Assembly (NCBI GenBank): GCA_900550645.1
Contig: URTA01000029.1
Span: 1 to 32,051 of the forward strand
DNA length: 32,051 nucleotides
Origin: an uncultured Porphyromonadaceae bacterium
GTDB lineage: Bacteria; Bacteroidota; Bacteroidia; Bacteroidales; Muribaculaceae
Reading direction: 5' to 3'
This document shows positions 8,067 through 15,797 of this stretch, in pieces. The stretch's first letter is position 1, and every line of letters starts with the position of its first letter. The notes beneath the pieces were generated by a model. The model did not search any database. It saw only the letters and a list, made by a program, of their open reading frames with translations, and was not told the origin of the DNA. A program made the position numbers and the translations under genes.

Positions 8067-10396
8067 ACCGTCACCGAATATATAGCCATGGGCTGATGCT
8101 GCCCCTGCTGCTGACCGCCCTGTTCGTGATTGCGGCGGTTTGCTCCTGTTCGACCACCAAACGACTCGACAGCAACGAGACTCTATACACAGGCGTAAAC
8201 TCGTTCAGCATCAAGCCGCCGCAAGGGGTCAAGCTCCCCTCGGAGATGGAGTCAAACATCAAAGAGGTCGTCAACGTCAAGCCCAACAACCCGATGCCGT
8301 TCATGTCGCCTTACGCCCGCACACCCTTCCCTATCGGGCTGTGGGTGTACAACAACTGGAACGATTCTGCCACCGGGCTGAAAAAATGGCTGTACGACCG
8401 CCTCGTGGCGCAGCCCGTACTCGTCAGCGACGTGCGCCCGGAGGTGAGGGTCAAGATGATCGAGGACATACTCGACAACAACGGCTACTTCGGCTCGTCA
8501 GCTTCATACGAGCTGCAATACGACAAGCGCAACAAGAAGAAAGCACGCATAAACTATTCGGTGCAGGTCAACGAGCCGTACCTCATAGACTCTATCATCT
8601 ACCTCGAGGACAACAGCTTCCTCAACCATTTCATCGACTCGCTGGCACGCAAGAACCCGTATCTCGTCGCCGGCGAGCGTTTCTGCACCGACAGTCTCGA
8701 GGCTGTACGCACACGCCTGACCAACAACCTCCGCAACCGTGGCTACTACTATTTCCGCCCCGAATACATTGAGTTTCTCGCCGACAGCTCTATACGCCCG
8801 CACCGCATCGCGCTGAAAATGAAGATGGCAGACAATACGCCTGACATCGCCATGAAGCGTTTCCGCACCGGCAAGGTCACAACCGTGGTGCAACGCAGCA
8901 GCAAGAAGCACCCAGGCGTGCCGGACACGCTGCAGACAGAACGCGGCGAACTCGTGGTGATGCGCCCTGCACGCTTGCGCCCCAACATGGTGCCGTCGTG
9001 CATCTCGTTCCGCAAGGGGAAAGTGTTCTCCGTACGCGACATGGACCGCACGCAGACACGTCTCGCACGCCTCGGCATATTCAGCAACATCACAATCCAG
9101 CCCGTACCCGTAGACACCGGCGACAACCCGACGCTCGACGTGGCGATAACCTGCAAGATGGACCGCCCGCTCGAAGCCTCGCTCGAGGTGAACGCCACCT
9201 CCAAGTCCAACAGCTACATCGGCCCGGGACTTGTACTCGACATTTCGCACAACAACCTGTTCGGCGGAGGCGAGAAGTTCTCCGTCAGCTTCAACGCCGA
9301 CTATGAGTGGCAGACAGGCAAGAACCGCTCCTCGGTATTCAACAGCTACGAGTTCGGCCTCAACACCTCGCTGGCATTTCCGCGTCTGCTCGCCCCAGAC
9401 TTCATCCGGCGGTCACGGCGCGAACTCAACTGGACCACGATATCCCTCGGCGCAAGCATCCTCAACCGCCCGAAATACTTCAAAATGGCGCAGTTCGACC
9501 TGGGCATAAAATATGAATGGCGGCACTCGCGCCACGTACAGAACAGTTTCACCCCCTTTGAGCTCAGCTACACAAAGCTGCTCTCCACCACCGAGGATTT
9601 CGACAACACAATGGCGCAAAACCCGGCAATAGCGCTAAGCTTCCAGAACCAGTTCATACCGATGATGAACTACAAGTACACCTACGACCGCTTTTTCGAG
9701 CGCGAGCGCATCAACGGCATCAACATACAGGCGCAAGTGACCGAAGCCGGCAACATATTCTCCGGACTATGGAGCCTGTGCGGTGTCAAGGGGGAGAAGA
9801 AACTGTTCGGCACACGCTTCTCGCAATTCGTCAAGGGGGAGTTTCAGGTGGTCTACACACGCCGGCTGATACGCCACACCGACCACTGGCTCGTGTCGCG
9901 AGTGTTTGTGGGGGCGGAACACGCCTACGACAACTCGTCCGAAGTGCCGTACTCGCATCAGTTCTACACCGGCGGCGCAAACTCCATACGCGCCTTCACC
10001 GTCCGCTCCGTAGGCCCGGGCAGCTACCGCGCCCCCTCGGAAATGGTCAACGGATATTTCGACCAGACAGGTACGTTCAAGTTTGAGGCAAACGTGGAAT
10101 ACCGTTTCCCGCTGTTCAGCATATTCCGGGGTGCGCTGTTTGTGGATGCCGGCAACATCTGGCTGCTGAAAGACGACCGCGACCGCCCCGGCGGACATCT
10201 GAAAGCCAGCACATTCCTACGCGACATCGCCCTCGGCACCGGGCTGGGGCTGCGCTTGGACCTCGGCATGATAGTCGTGCGCGGCGACCTGGGATACGGG
10301 CTGCACGTGCCGTATGACAACGGCTCGGCGCACTACTTCAACATCCCCTTCAAGAACGCCTTCGCTTTCCACCTCGCCATAGGCTACCCATTCTGA
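8063..10396 (+). CDS. tamL: TamL: lipidated TamA/BamA-family outer-membrane assembly protein
   Basis: The product is a 777-residue Omp85-type protein that partners TamB. The N-terminus is a lipoprotein signal with a lipobox at residues 26-29 (VCSC; Cys29 predicted to be lipidated), followed by STTKRLDSNETLYTG. Lipidation distinguishes TamL of Bacteroidota from proteobacterial TamA. Residues about 40-350 are POTRA-like. The rest is the barrel, with the conserved YTGGANSIRAF segment and a C-terminal beta-signal ending in Phe (HLAIGYPF). Its start codon overlaps the tamB stop, so the two are made together. It ends only 19 bp from the convergent gene at 10416, with no clear terminator between them. 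Confidence 0.94.
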   Translation: MNRHRIYSHGLMLPLLLTALFVIAAVCSCSTTKRLDSNETLYTGVNSFSIKPPQGVKLPSEMESNIKEVVNVKPNNPMPFMSPYARTPFPIGLWVYNNWNDSATGLKKWLYDRLVAQPVLVSDVRPEVRVKMIEDILDNNGYFGSSASYELQYDKRNKKKARINYSVQVNEPYLIDSIIYLEDNSFLNHFIDSLARKNPYLVAGERFCTDSLEAVRTRLTNNLRNRGYYYFRPEYIEFLADSSIRPHRIALKMKMADNTPDIAMKRFRTGKVTTVVQRSSKKHPGVPDTLQTERGELVVMRPARLRPNMVPSCISFRKGKVFSVRDMDRTQTRLARLGIFSNITIQPVPVDTGDNPTLDVAITCKMDRPLEASLEVNATSKSNSYIGPGLVLDISHNNLFGGGEKFSVSFNADYEWQTGKNRSSVFNSYEFGLNTSLAFPRLLAPDFIRRSRRELNWTTISLGASILNRPKYFKMAQFDLGIKYEWRHSRHVQNSFTPFELSYTKLLSTTEDFDNTMAQNPAIALSFQNQFIPMMNYKYTYDRFFERERINGINIQAQVTEAGNIFSGLWSLCGVKGEKKLFGTRFSQFVKGEFQVVYTRRLIRHTDHWLVSRVFVGAEHAYDNSSEVPYSHQFYTGGANSIRAFTVRSVGPGSYRAPSEMVNGYFDQTGTFKFEANVEYRFPLFSIFRGALFVDAGNIWLLKDDRDRPGGHLKASTFLRDIALGTGLGLRLDLGMIVVRGDLGYGLHVPYDNGSAHYFNIPFKNAFAFHLAIGYPF

Positions 10397-10415
10397 CAAC
10401 TAAGTTTAGGATTTT

Positions 10416-10925
10416 TCACAGTAAAATCAGGAGCAAGGAGATGAGTACGGCCGCTGCGGCTGCGATGCAGACAGCGCGGTTTGTGCGGATTATCCTCGCG
10501 GCTTCCTGCTCTTCTGCTCTCTTGGCATACGCCTCGCGGTATTTCTGCGACATCTGCTGAACGGCTATTTGCGATGGCTGCACCTGGCTTTCCCTGCGGC
10601 TGGCGTGTGGCTCGGCGTCGCGGTCATCGCCGTCGTCCTCGGCATATCCGAGGACGTGGTAGTCGCGCCACACTCGCTGCTGCATTGCAACGGTTTCCTC
10701 ATCTTCCTCCTCGTTATAGCGGCTGTTGCCGAACACATTCGGCCGATACCCGCCTCGCGGGACAGAGTCGTACACGTCGTCATCGGCTACCGCGTCATAG
10801 CCCTGCTCCTCCATGTCACCATAATCACGAAAACCGTCATCGCATCCGTCATCATAGTTGTCGCCACCGAGGATGTTCGCCCGGTAGCAGCGGTCGCGCT
10901 CGAGGTAATCATCGTCAAATTCCAT
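10416..10925 (-). CDS. Uncharacterised acidic protein with C-terminal membrane anchor
   Basis: I do not recognise this 169-residue protein. The first 110 residues are extremely acidic and rich in Asp, Glu, Tyr and Gly. A motif occurs twice: YRANILGGDNY (14-24) and YRPNVFGNSRY (60-70). A charged, probably helical segment (about 119-148) leads into one hydrophobic stretch at 151-169 that runs to the last residue. The predicted topology is therefore tail-anchored, with the acidic part on the cytosolic side. No signal peptide is present. It follows the lytic transglycosylase on the same strand after 79 bp containing a hairpin, and converges on tamL. The minus frame is preferred over the overlapping + frames because it gives an ordered domain structure. 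Function is unknown. Confidence 0.7.
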   Translation of the reverse strand: MEFDDDYLERDRCYRANILGGDNYDDGCDDGFRDYGDMEEQGYDAVADDDVYDSVPRGGYRPNVFGNSRYNEEEDEETVAMQQRVWRDYHVLGYAEDDGDDRDAEPHASRRESQVQPSQIAVQQMSQKYREAYAKRAEEQEAARIIRTNRAVCIAAAAAVLISLLLILL

Positions 10926-10945
10926 AGTCAGAATCGATTATACAG

Positions 10946-10991
10946 GCAGGGGATGCCGCTCACCGCAATGCAGTGCGCCGACATCCCCTGC
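10946..10991 (-). terminator. Hairpin after the lytic transglycosylase gene
   Basis: A perfect 10-bp inverted repeat, GCAGGGGATG (10946-10955) and CATCCCCTGC (10982-10991), encloses a 26-nt loop that is itself partly self-complementary. It begins 14 bp after the stop at 11005, and the next gene starts 21 bp beyond it. No U-tract follows, so it may be a partial terminator or an mRNA-processing or stability element. Confidence 0.5.
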
Positions 10992-11004
10992 GAGCAATAG
11001 GTGC

Positions 11005-13047
11005 TTATTTTTTCTTTTTCTTGGACTTGCCGGATTTCTTGGACTTGCCCGAAGACTTGGATGATTTCGAGGACTTGGAAGCCTTGTCAGCCTTTGCGCC
11101 CTTCTTGTTCGACTTTGTAGCCTTGGCAGATTTCGACTTGCTGGGAATCTTCAGGTCGTCGCCGGCATGTATCACGTCGCCCTTGAGCTTGTTTGCCTTG
11201 CGCAGTTCATCGACAGTCACGCCGTGACGCTTGGCAATCTTCTCGAGACTCTCGCCGTTCTTCACTTCATGCGTTGTGGGCTTGGCTTGAGCCGCTTTCT
11301 TCTTGTTCCGGGTTTTCTTGTCCTTCTTGCTGGTCGAAGCGGTTTCCGTTGAGTTCTTCTTGTTGTTCTTCTTCACCTTGGACTTGCCGCTGTCAACAGC
11401 TGCGGCATCAGCCTTTTTGCTCTTGCCTGCAGATGATGTCGCTGTTGCGGAAGTTGACTGCTGGCTCTTGCGAGCCGGCTTCGCCGCCGGCGAGGGTGCT
11501 GTCTGCGCATTGCCTGACGACGAAACAGACTTGGACTGGCTGCGTTGGCGAGAATTGCCCGACGAAACAGACGTATTTGTTCTTACTATTAGCTGCTGCC
11601 CCACACGCACGCTGTTGCGCTTGAGGTTGTTCCACAGCTTCAGCTGGTCTTGCGAAATCTGGTACATCTCTGCGATAGACTGCAGCGATTCGCCAGCAGC
11701 GACCTTATGGATGGTCTGCCCAGCGGCATTGGTAGTCGCCGGCGGCGGTGTCTGCGCTGACTGGTGACGCTGACGGGCTTCCTGCTCCTTGCGCTGCGAG
11801 GTCTCGCGCATCTTGCGGTAATCATCGTCGGTATCATTGTTTTCCGGCTCCATGGCGAGCAGGTCGTCATTCACATTGGCTGGCTGTTCTGCCGGGGCTT
11901 GGTCAGGCGAGCCGTTGTCAGCGAGGTCTGTTTCCTTAGGCAATGAACCGGGGTCAGCCACTGCCCGGCGAGCATATTTGGCTGCGTCATAGTTCATTAT
12001 TTCCTGTTCACTCATTATGTATGCTGAAATCTGGCGCGAGGGAAGTATCAGCATATACCGGCGCTGACTGTTGCCGGGAATAACATCGGCACGGAACTGC
12101 GGGTTGAGCAGTCGCAGCTCGTCCATTGGTATGTCGAGAACATGTGAAATCTGGTTCAGGTTAATGCGCGTGTTGACAGCCACTGTGTCCGTCACCAACG
12201 GCTTTGTAGGCACTACCGGGCTTATGTTGTGGTCCTGGTAATATGTCATGATGTAGTTTGCGGCGATGAACATCGGGAAATATCCGCGTGTCTCTTTCGG
12301 GAGATAGTTGTAGATAGACCAGAAGTCGTGCTGCGCAGGGTCTCCCCCGGCACGGCGTATCGCTTTGTTGACATTGCCCGGGCCGCAGTTGTATGCAGCA
12401 ATGGCGAGATCCCATTTGCCGTATGTGTTGTACAGGTCCTTGAGCAGCTTTGCGCCTTTCTTGGACGACTCAAATGGGTCGCGGCGTTCATCGACGAGAG
12501 AGGACACCTCCATGTCATAGCCCTTGGCGGCAGAGAGCATGAACTGCCACAGTCCTGTCGCGCCGGCACGCGAGACGGCGTTGGGGTTGAACGCCGACTC
12601 TATCATGGGGAGGTATTTCAGCTCCAGCGGCAACCCTTCCGCCTCGAGAGCCTGCTCAATTATGGGCAGGTAATAGTTGCCGAGCCCGAGACACACAGTT
12701 ACGAGCTTGCGTCCGTTCTTGGTGTAGCGGTCTATGTATTTGCGCACCACCTGATTGAACGGCATCTCTATGACCGAGGGGATGTTCTTTAGCCGCTCGA
12801 TAATAACCTCGTCGCTCACATTGACATCCGGCGAGGTGCGGTACCGGTCGTCCGTTGCGGTATAGTTCTTCATGTACCACCCTTCGAGCATCGCCTGTGT
12901 GTCAGCCTCGAAGCTTTCGGGGAACACTATCGCATCGTCCGTGATGCTCTGCTTTATGTCGAGCACGCTCGACTTTTTCTGTGCCTGTGCCGGACCCGCA
13001 AACAGCATCGCAGCCGCTGCCGCCAGTATCAGCAATCCTTTTTTCAT
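11005..13047 (-). CDS. mltD: MltD-type membrane-bound lytic murein transglycosylase with LysM domains
   Basis: This enzyme cleaves the glycan backbone of peptidoglycan in the periplasm, forming 1,6-anhydro ends. I chose the ATG at 13047 because it begins a clean signal peptide (MKKGLLILAA to about residue 22, cleaved after AQA). The frame stays open for another 130 codons upstream, but that part overlaps the DUF5683 gene. Of 680 residues, about 125-260 form the SLT domain, with catalytic Glu150 in YLPMIESAFNP, then AGATGLWQFM and AAYNCGPGNV. LysM domains lie at about 446-488 and 591-634, with a degenerate one near 296-336. The linkers are low-complexity, and the last 45 residues are almost only Lys, Ser, Ala and Gly. 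The gene follows the DUF5683 gene by 158 bp, and no convincing own promoter is seen. Confidence 0.92.
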   Translation of the reverse strand: MKKGLLILAAAAAMLFAGPAQAQKKSSVLDIKQSITDDAIVFPESFEADTQAMLEGWYMKNYTATDDRYRTSPDVNVSDEVIIERLKNIPSVIEMPFNQVVRKYIDRYTKNGRKLVTVCLGLGNYYLPIIEQALEAEGLPLELKYLPMIESAFNPNAVSRAGATGLWQFMLSAAKGYDMEVSSLVDERRDPFESSKKGAKLLKDLYNTYGKWDLAIAAYNCGPGNVNKAIRRAGGDPAQHDFWSIYNYLPKETRGYFPMFIAANYIMTYYQDHNISPVVPTKPLVTDTVAVNTRINLNQISHVLDIPMDELRLLNPQFRADVIPGNSQRRYMLILPSRQISAYIMSEQEIMNYDAAKYARRAVADPGSLPKETDLADNGSPDQAPAEQPANVNDDLLAMEPENNDTDDDYRKMRETSQRKEQEARQRHQSAQTPPPATTNAAGQTIHKVAAGESLQSIAEMYQISQDQLKLWNNLKRNSVRVGQQLIVRTNTSVSSGNSRQRSQSKSVSSSGNAQTAPSPAAKPARKSQQSTSATATSSAGKSKKADAAAVDSGKSKVKKNNKKNSTETASTSKKDKKTRNKKKAAQAKPTTHEVKNGESLEKIAKRHGVTVDELRKANKLKGDVIHAGDDLKIPSKSKSAKATKSNKKGAKADKASKSSKSSKSSGKSKKSGKSKKKKK

Positions 13048-13205
13048 GCTTAGTCGTTTTTGTGAGACCATCGTGCGCATATTCTGATGCACACGGGCAG
13101 CTACCGCGCAGACGGCGGCAACGGCCGGACTCGTCGTTAAACACTCGTTTCTATCATGTCCTGCCCCATTCCCGGAGGCAGTCGGGTATGCTTTGCCTTT
13201 AAGGC

Positions 13206-13979
13206 TCAAAAATTGAACGCCCAGTTCAGCCCCACAGCGACATTGCGGTCCGGGGTAAGCATCATCGCCGGCTGCAGATCCATAGACAGCGAGGGGGAAA
13301 TATCGAAATGCGCAAGCGAGGCATCGACGTATGCATCGACCATACAGAGCAGGTACAGTCCTACGAGGCAAATGATGCACAGGTCGCGGTTGCGGCGGTA
13401 ATAGTCCTTGCGGCTCTTCATGGTCTGCGTCAGCCATGTCTGGTCAAGGTCGGCCTCCGAAGTGTTCGGCGGGAAGAAGTTCATGTAGCTGTTTGTTGTC
13501 GGGTCTGCGTCGAGCAGGTCGCGGTACGCCTGGCTGTAGTCCTGAAACTGGTTGTTGTTCCATGACGTGGCATATCCCAGCCCCATGAAGCCGCCGACGA
13601 TAATAGGGAGTTTCCAATAACGGCGGTTGTATATCTGTCCCAGCCCGGGCAGCAGAGCCGACAGCCACACGGCTCGGTTCGGCTCCGGGTTGAACGGTAT
13701 TTTCCCGTCCAGCCCGTATGGGGAATTTTCGTCCACCACCACATTCAGCACCGAATCCTGCGCCTCTGTATTTGCGGCAGCATCGGGCAACTCGTCTATC
13801 GGGTTAGTGGTCAAGTTTACCTCAGAAGACTCCGTCTCTGGCGACTGCGCGGCATAGGAATTGGCGACAGCGGCACACAGTTCGTGGGGAAAAAGCATGA
13901 CAACACACAGCAACGACACCGCGATGCGTTGCCAACGTGTCATTGACCTTGTCCTGTTGCCGCTCCCCGTATCCGTCAT
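13206..13979 (-). CDS. DUF5683 domain-containing membrane protein
   Basis: This 257-residue protein matches the DUF5683 family of Bacteroidota, whose function is unknown. A hydrophobic N-terminal segment (about 18-38, ending CAAVA) is a probable signal peptide. It is followed by an acidic linker, the family hallmark NRAVWLSALLPGLGQIYNRR (101-120), a membrane-like segment to about 138, and a second one at about 200-218 (CIICLVGLYLLCMVDAY). The C-terminus (PDRNVAVGLNWAFNF) resembles a short outer-membrane strand. Its start overlaps the parB stop by four bases, so it is co-translated with parB. The same order, ParA, ParB, DUF5683 and transglycosylase, is recurrent in the phylum as I remember it, suggesting a link between nucleoid segregation and envelope growth. 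That link is inference. Confidence 0.85.
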   Translation of the reverse strand: MTDTGSGNRTRSMTRWQRIAVSLLCVVMLFPHELCAAVANSYAAQSPETESSEVNLTTNPIDELPDAAANTEAQDSVLNVVVDENSPYGLDGKIPFNPEPNRAVWLSALLPGLGQIYNRRYWKLPIIVGGFMGLGYATSWNNNQFQDYSQAYRDLLDADPTTNSYMNFFPPNTSEADLDQTWLTQTMKSRKDYYRRNRDLCIICLVGLYLLCMVDAYVDASLAHFDISPSLSMDLQPAMMLTPDRNVAVGLNWAFNF

Positions 13980-14869
13980 TTCAGTCGCTCAAACATTTGC
14001 ACGAGCCGCTGCAGCTCGTCGTCGTTGTCAAACTTGAGGGTGATGCTCCCCTTGCCGTCGGCCTTGCGGCTGAACTTCACGGGCGTGGGGAAGACTTTCT
14101 CCAGTTCGCGGCGGAAGAAGTCATATTCGCGTGAGGCGTTTTCATTGGCAGCCTTGCTCTTCTTCAGGTCGGGCTTCTCACCGCGCTCCATAGCCTCGTT
14201 CATCTCCTTGGCGAGTTCCTCCACACGGCGCACGGACAGCCCCTCGCGCAGGATATGGTTGTACAGCTTGAGCTGCATCTTGGGGTCTGCAACGGAGAGG
14301 AGTGCGCGAGCGTGCCCCATGTCGAGGCGGCGGTCACGCAGCCCGAGCTGTATCTCCGCCGGCAGCTTCAGCAGCCGCAGATGGTTGGATATGGTCGCAC
14401 GGTTCTTGCCGAGACGCTCCGACAGCCGCTCCTGCGTCAGATGGTATGTCTCGATCAGCTTGTTGAACGCGAGGGCGATTTCAATGGCATTCAGGTCTTC
14501 GCGCTGGATGTTCTCGATGAGAGCCATCTCGGTGATCTCGAGGTCGGAGGCTGTACGCACATACGCCGGCACGGATGTCAGCCCGGCCATGCGAGCGGCA
14601 CGCCACCGCCGCTCGCCGGCGATGATCTGGTACTCGCTGTCGTTCACCTTGCGCAGCGACAGCGGCTGAATGATGCCCAGCTCGCGTATACTGTCGGCCA
14701 ATTCACGCAGGGACTCCTCGCTGAAAGTAGTGCGCGGCTGGTCGGGATTGGGCGATATGCGCGAGATTTCGATCTCGCTTATGGCTGTTGACCCGTCGGT
14801 ACGTATCTCGCCCATTGAGATGAGCGAGTCAAGGCCGCGTCCCAGGGCATTGCGTTTCTGCTTGTTCAT
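13976..14869 (-). CDS. parB: Chromosome-partitioning protein ParB (CTP-dependent clamp)
   Basis: ParB binds parS sites, loads as a CTP-gated clamp and is moved by ParA to segregate origins. The 297 residues are of usual length. They show the N-terminal ParA-interacting segment (NALGRGLDSLIS, 8-18), NPDQPR (41-46), the CTP-binding motif GERRWRA (85-91), ENIQRED (119-125), and a helix-turn-helix around 146-166 (ERLGKNRATISNHLRLLKL). A C-terminal dimerisation domain lies at about 250-297. It overlaps parA by four bases upstream and the DUF5683 gene by four bases downstream, so three genes form a tightly coupled unit. I found no canonical parS (TGTTnCACGTGnAACA) in the window. Confidence 0.97.
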   Translation of the reverse strand: MNKQKRNALGRGLDSLISMGEIRTDGSTAISEIEISRISPNPDQPRTTFSEESLRELADSIRELGIIQPLSLRKVNDSEYQIIAGERRWRAARMAGLTSVPAYVRTASDLEITEMALIENIQREDLNAIEIALAFNKLIETYHLTQERLSERLGKNRATISNHLRLLKLPAEIQLGLRDRRLDMGHARALLSVADPKMQLKLYNHILREGLSVRRVEELAKEMNEAMERGEKPDLKKSKAANENASREYDFFRRELEKVFPTPVKFSRKADGKGSITLKFDNDDELQRLVQMFERLK

Positions 14870-15675
14870 TTGCCTGTCTGTTTGTTTTTGTCACCGATGG
14901 CCTGCCGCTTGTTCTTGTTGCGCACCATCAGCTCACGAGCCAGCTGTGTATAAGCTATCGACCCACGGCTGTCAGCATCATAGAGGATGATAGGCAGACC
15001 GTGGCTTGGCGATTCCGACAGCTTGATGTTGCGCGGTATAACCGTGTTGAACACCATCTCTCCGAAATGCCCTTTGAGCTCCTCATATATCTGGTTGGCG
15101 AGGCGCAGGCGGGCGTCGTACATCGTCAGCAGGAAGCCCTCGATTTCCAACTTCGGGCTAAGGCGCGACTTGATGATGCGTATAGTGTTGAGCAACTGCG
15201 AGATGCCCTCAAGCGCAAAATATTCCGCCTGTACGGGGATTATCACCGAGTCTGCGGCAGTAAGCGCATTGACGGTGATAAGGCCAAGCGAGGGGCTGCA
15301 GTCTATCAGTATAAAGTCATAGTCATCACGCACCGGAGCGAGTATCTTCTCCAGAATGCGCTCTCGCTCACGACGCTGCATCAGTTCCACCTCTGCCCCT
15401 ACCAGGTCAATGCGCGAGGCTACTATCTTAAGCCCCTCGACACAGGTAGGCTGCGCAGTAGCCGCGACAGGATAGTCGTCAACAAGGCACTCGTATATTG
15501 ACGCCTCTGACGATGCAGGGTCTATGCCCATGCCCGAAGTGGCGTTTGCCTGCGGGTCTGCGTCAACCAGCAGCACCTTCTTGCCCTCTGCGGCCAGGCA
15601 AGAGCCCAGGTTGAACGCTGTTGTAGTCTTGCCTACACCTCCTTTCTGGTTGGCTATCGCTATGATTTTGCCCAT
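14866..15675 (-). CDS. parA: Chromosome-partitioning ATPase ParA (Soj)
   Basis: ParA is a deviant-Walker ATPase that binds DNA non-specifically and drives movement of ParB-parS complexes. The 269-residue product has the deviant Walker A motif KGGVGKTT (11-18, with the signature Lys11), the Walker A-prime segment VLLVDADPQANAT (35-47), Walker B FILIDCSPSLG, and the basic C-terminal helix region ARELMVRNKNKRQ. The lack of an N-terminal DNA-binding domain marks it as a chromosomal Soj-type protein and not a plasmid type Ia ParA. It is first in the operon and lies 122 bp from the MATE gene, with a weak promoter match at 15700-15707. Confidence 0.97.
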   Translation of the reverse strand: MGKIIAIANQKGGVGKTTTAFNLGSCLAAEGKKVLLVDADPQANATSGMGIDPASSEASIYECLVDDYPVAATAQPTCVEGLKIVASRIDLVGAEVELMQRRERERILEKILAPVRDDYDFILIDCSPSLGLITVNALTAADSVIIPVQAEYFALEGISQLLNTIRIIKSRLSPKLEIEGFLLTMYDARLRLANQIYEELKGHFGEMVFNTVIPRNIKLSESPSHGLPIILYDADSRGSIAYTQLARELMVRNKNKRQAIGDKNKQTGK

Positions 15676-15699
15676 ACTGTCAGTGATAAGTTAAGACTG

Positions 15700-15707
15700 C
15701 AAAGTAA
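15700..15707 (-). promoter_or_regulatory. Possible -7 box of the parA operon
   Basis: On the minus strand the sequence is TTACTTTG, one mismatch from TAnnTTTG. No good -33 box lies 19-21 nt upstream. The spacing to the parA start (15675) is sensible, at about 20 nt of leader. The assignment is tentative. Confidence 0.35.
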
Positions 15708-15797
15708 GAAGTTTTCGATGACAAGGCATAATTTTCCGTCTTAAAGTGTCTTAACTGTCAACAATGTATACAGCACGCTGAAACACAACCTGTTACC

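Noticed and set aside
11005..13437. Extension of the transglycosylase frame upstream to 13437
   Set aside because: The extra 130 codons overlap the DUF5683 gene out of frame and have no signal or homology. MKKGLLILAA at 13047 starts a proper signal peptide.
13976..15675. parS centromere site near parAB
   Set aside because: I looked for TGTTnCACGTGnAACA and close variants throughout and found only isolated CACGTG cores (for example near 3147, 10305, 19431 and 28910) without the flanking arms.
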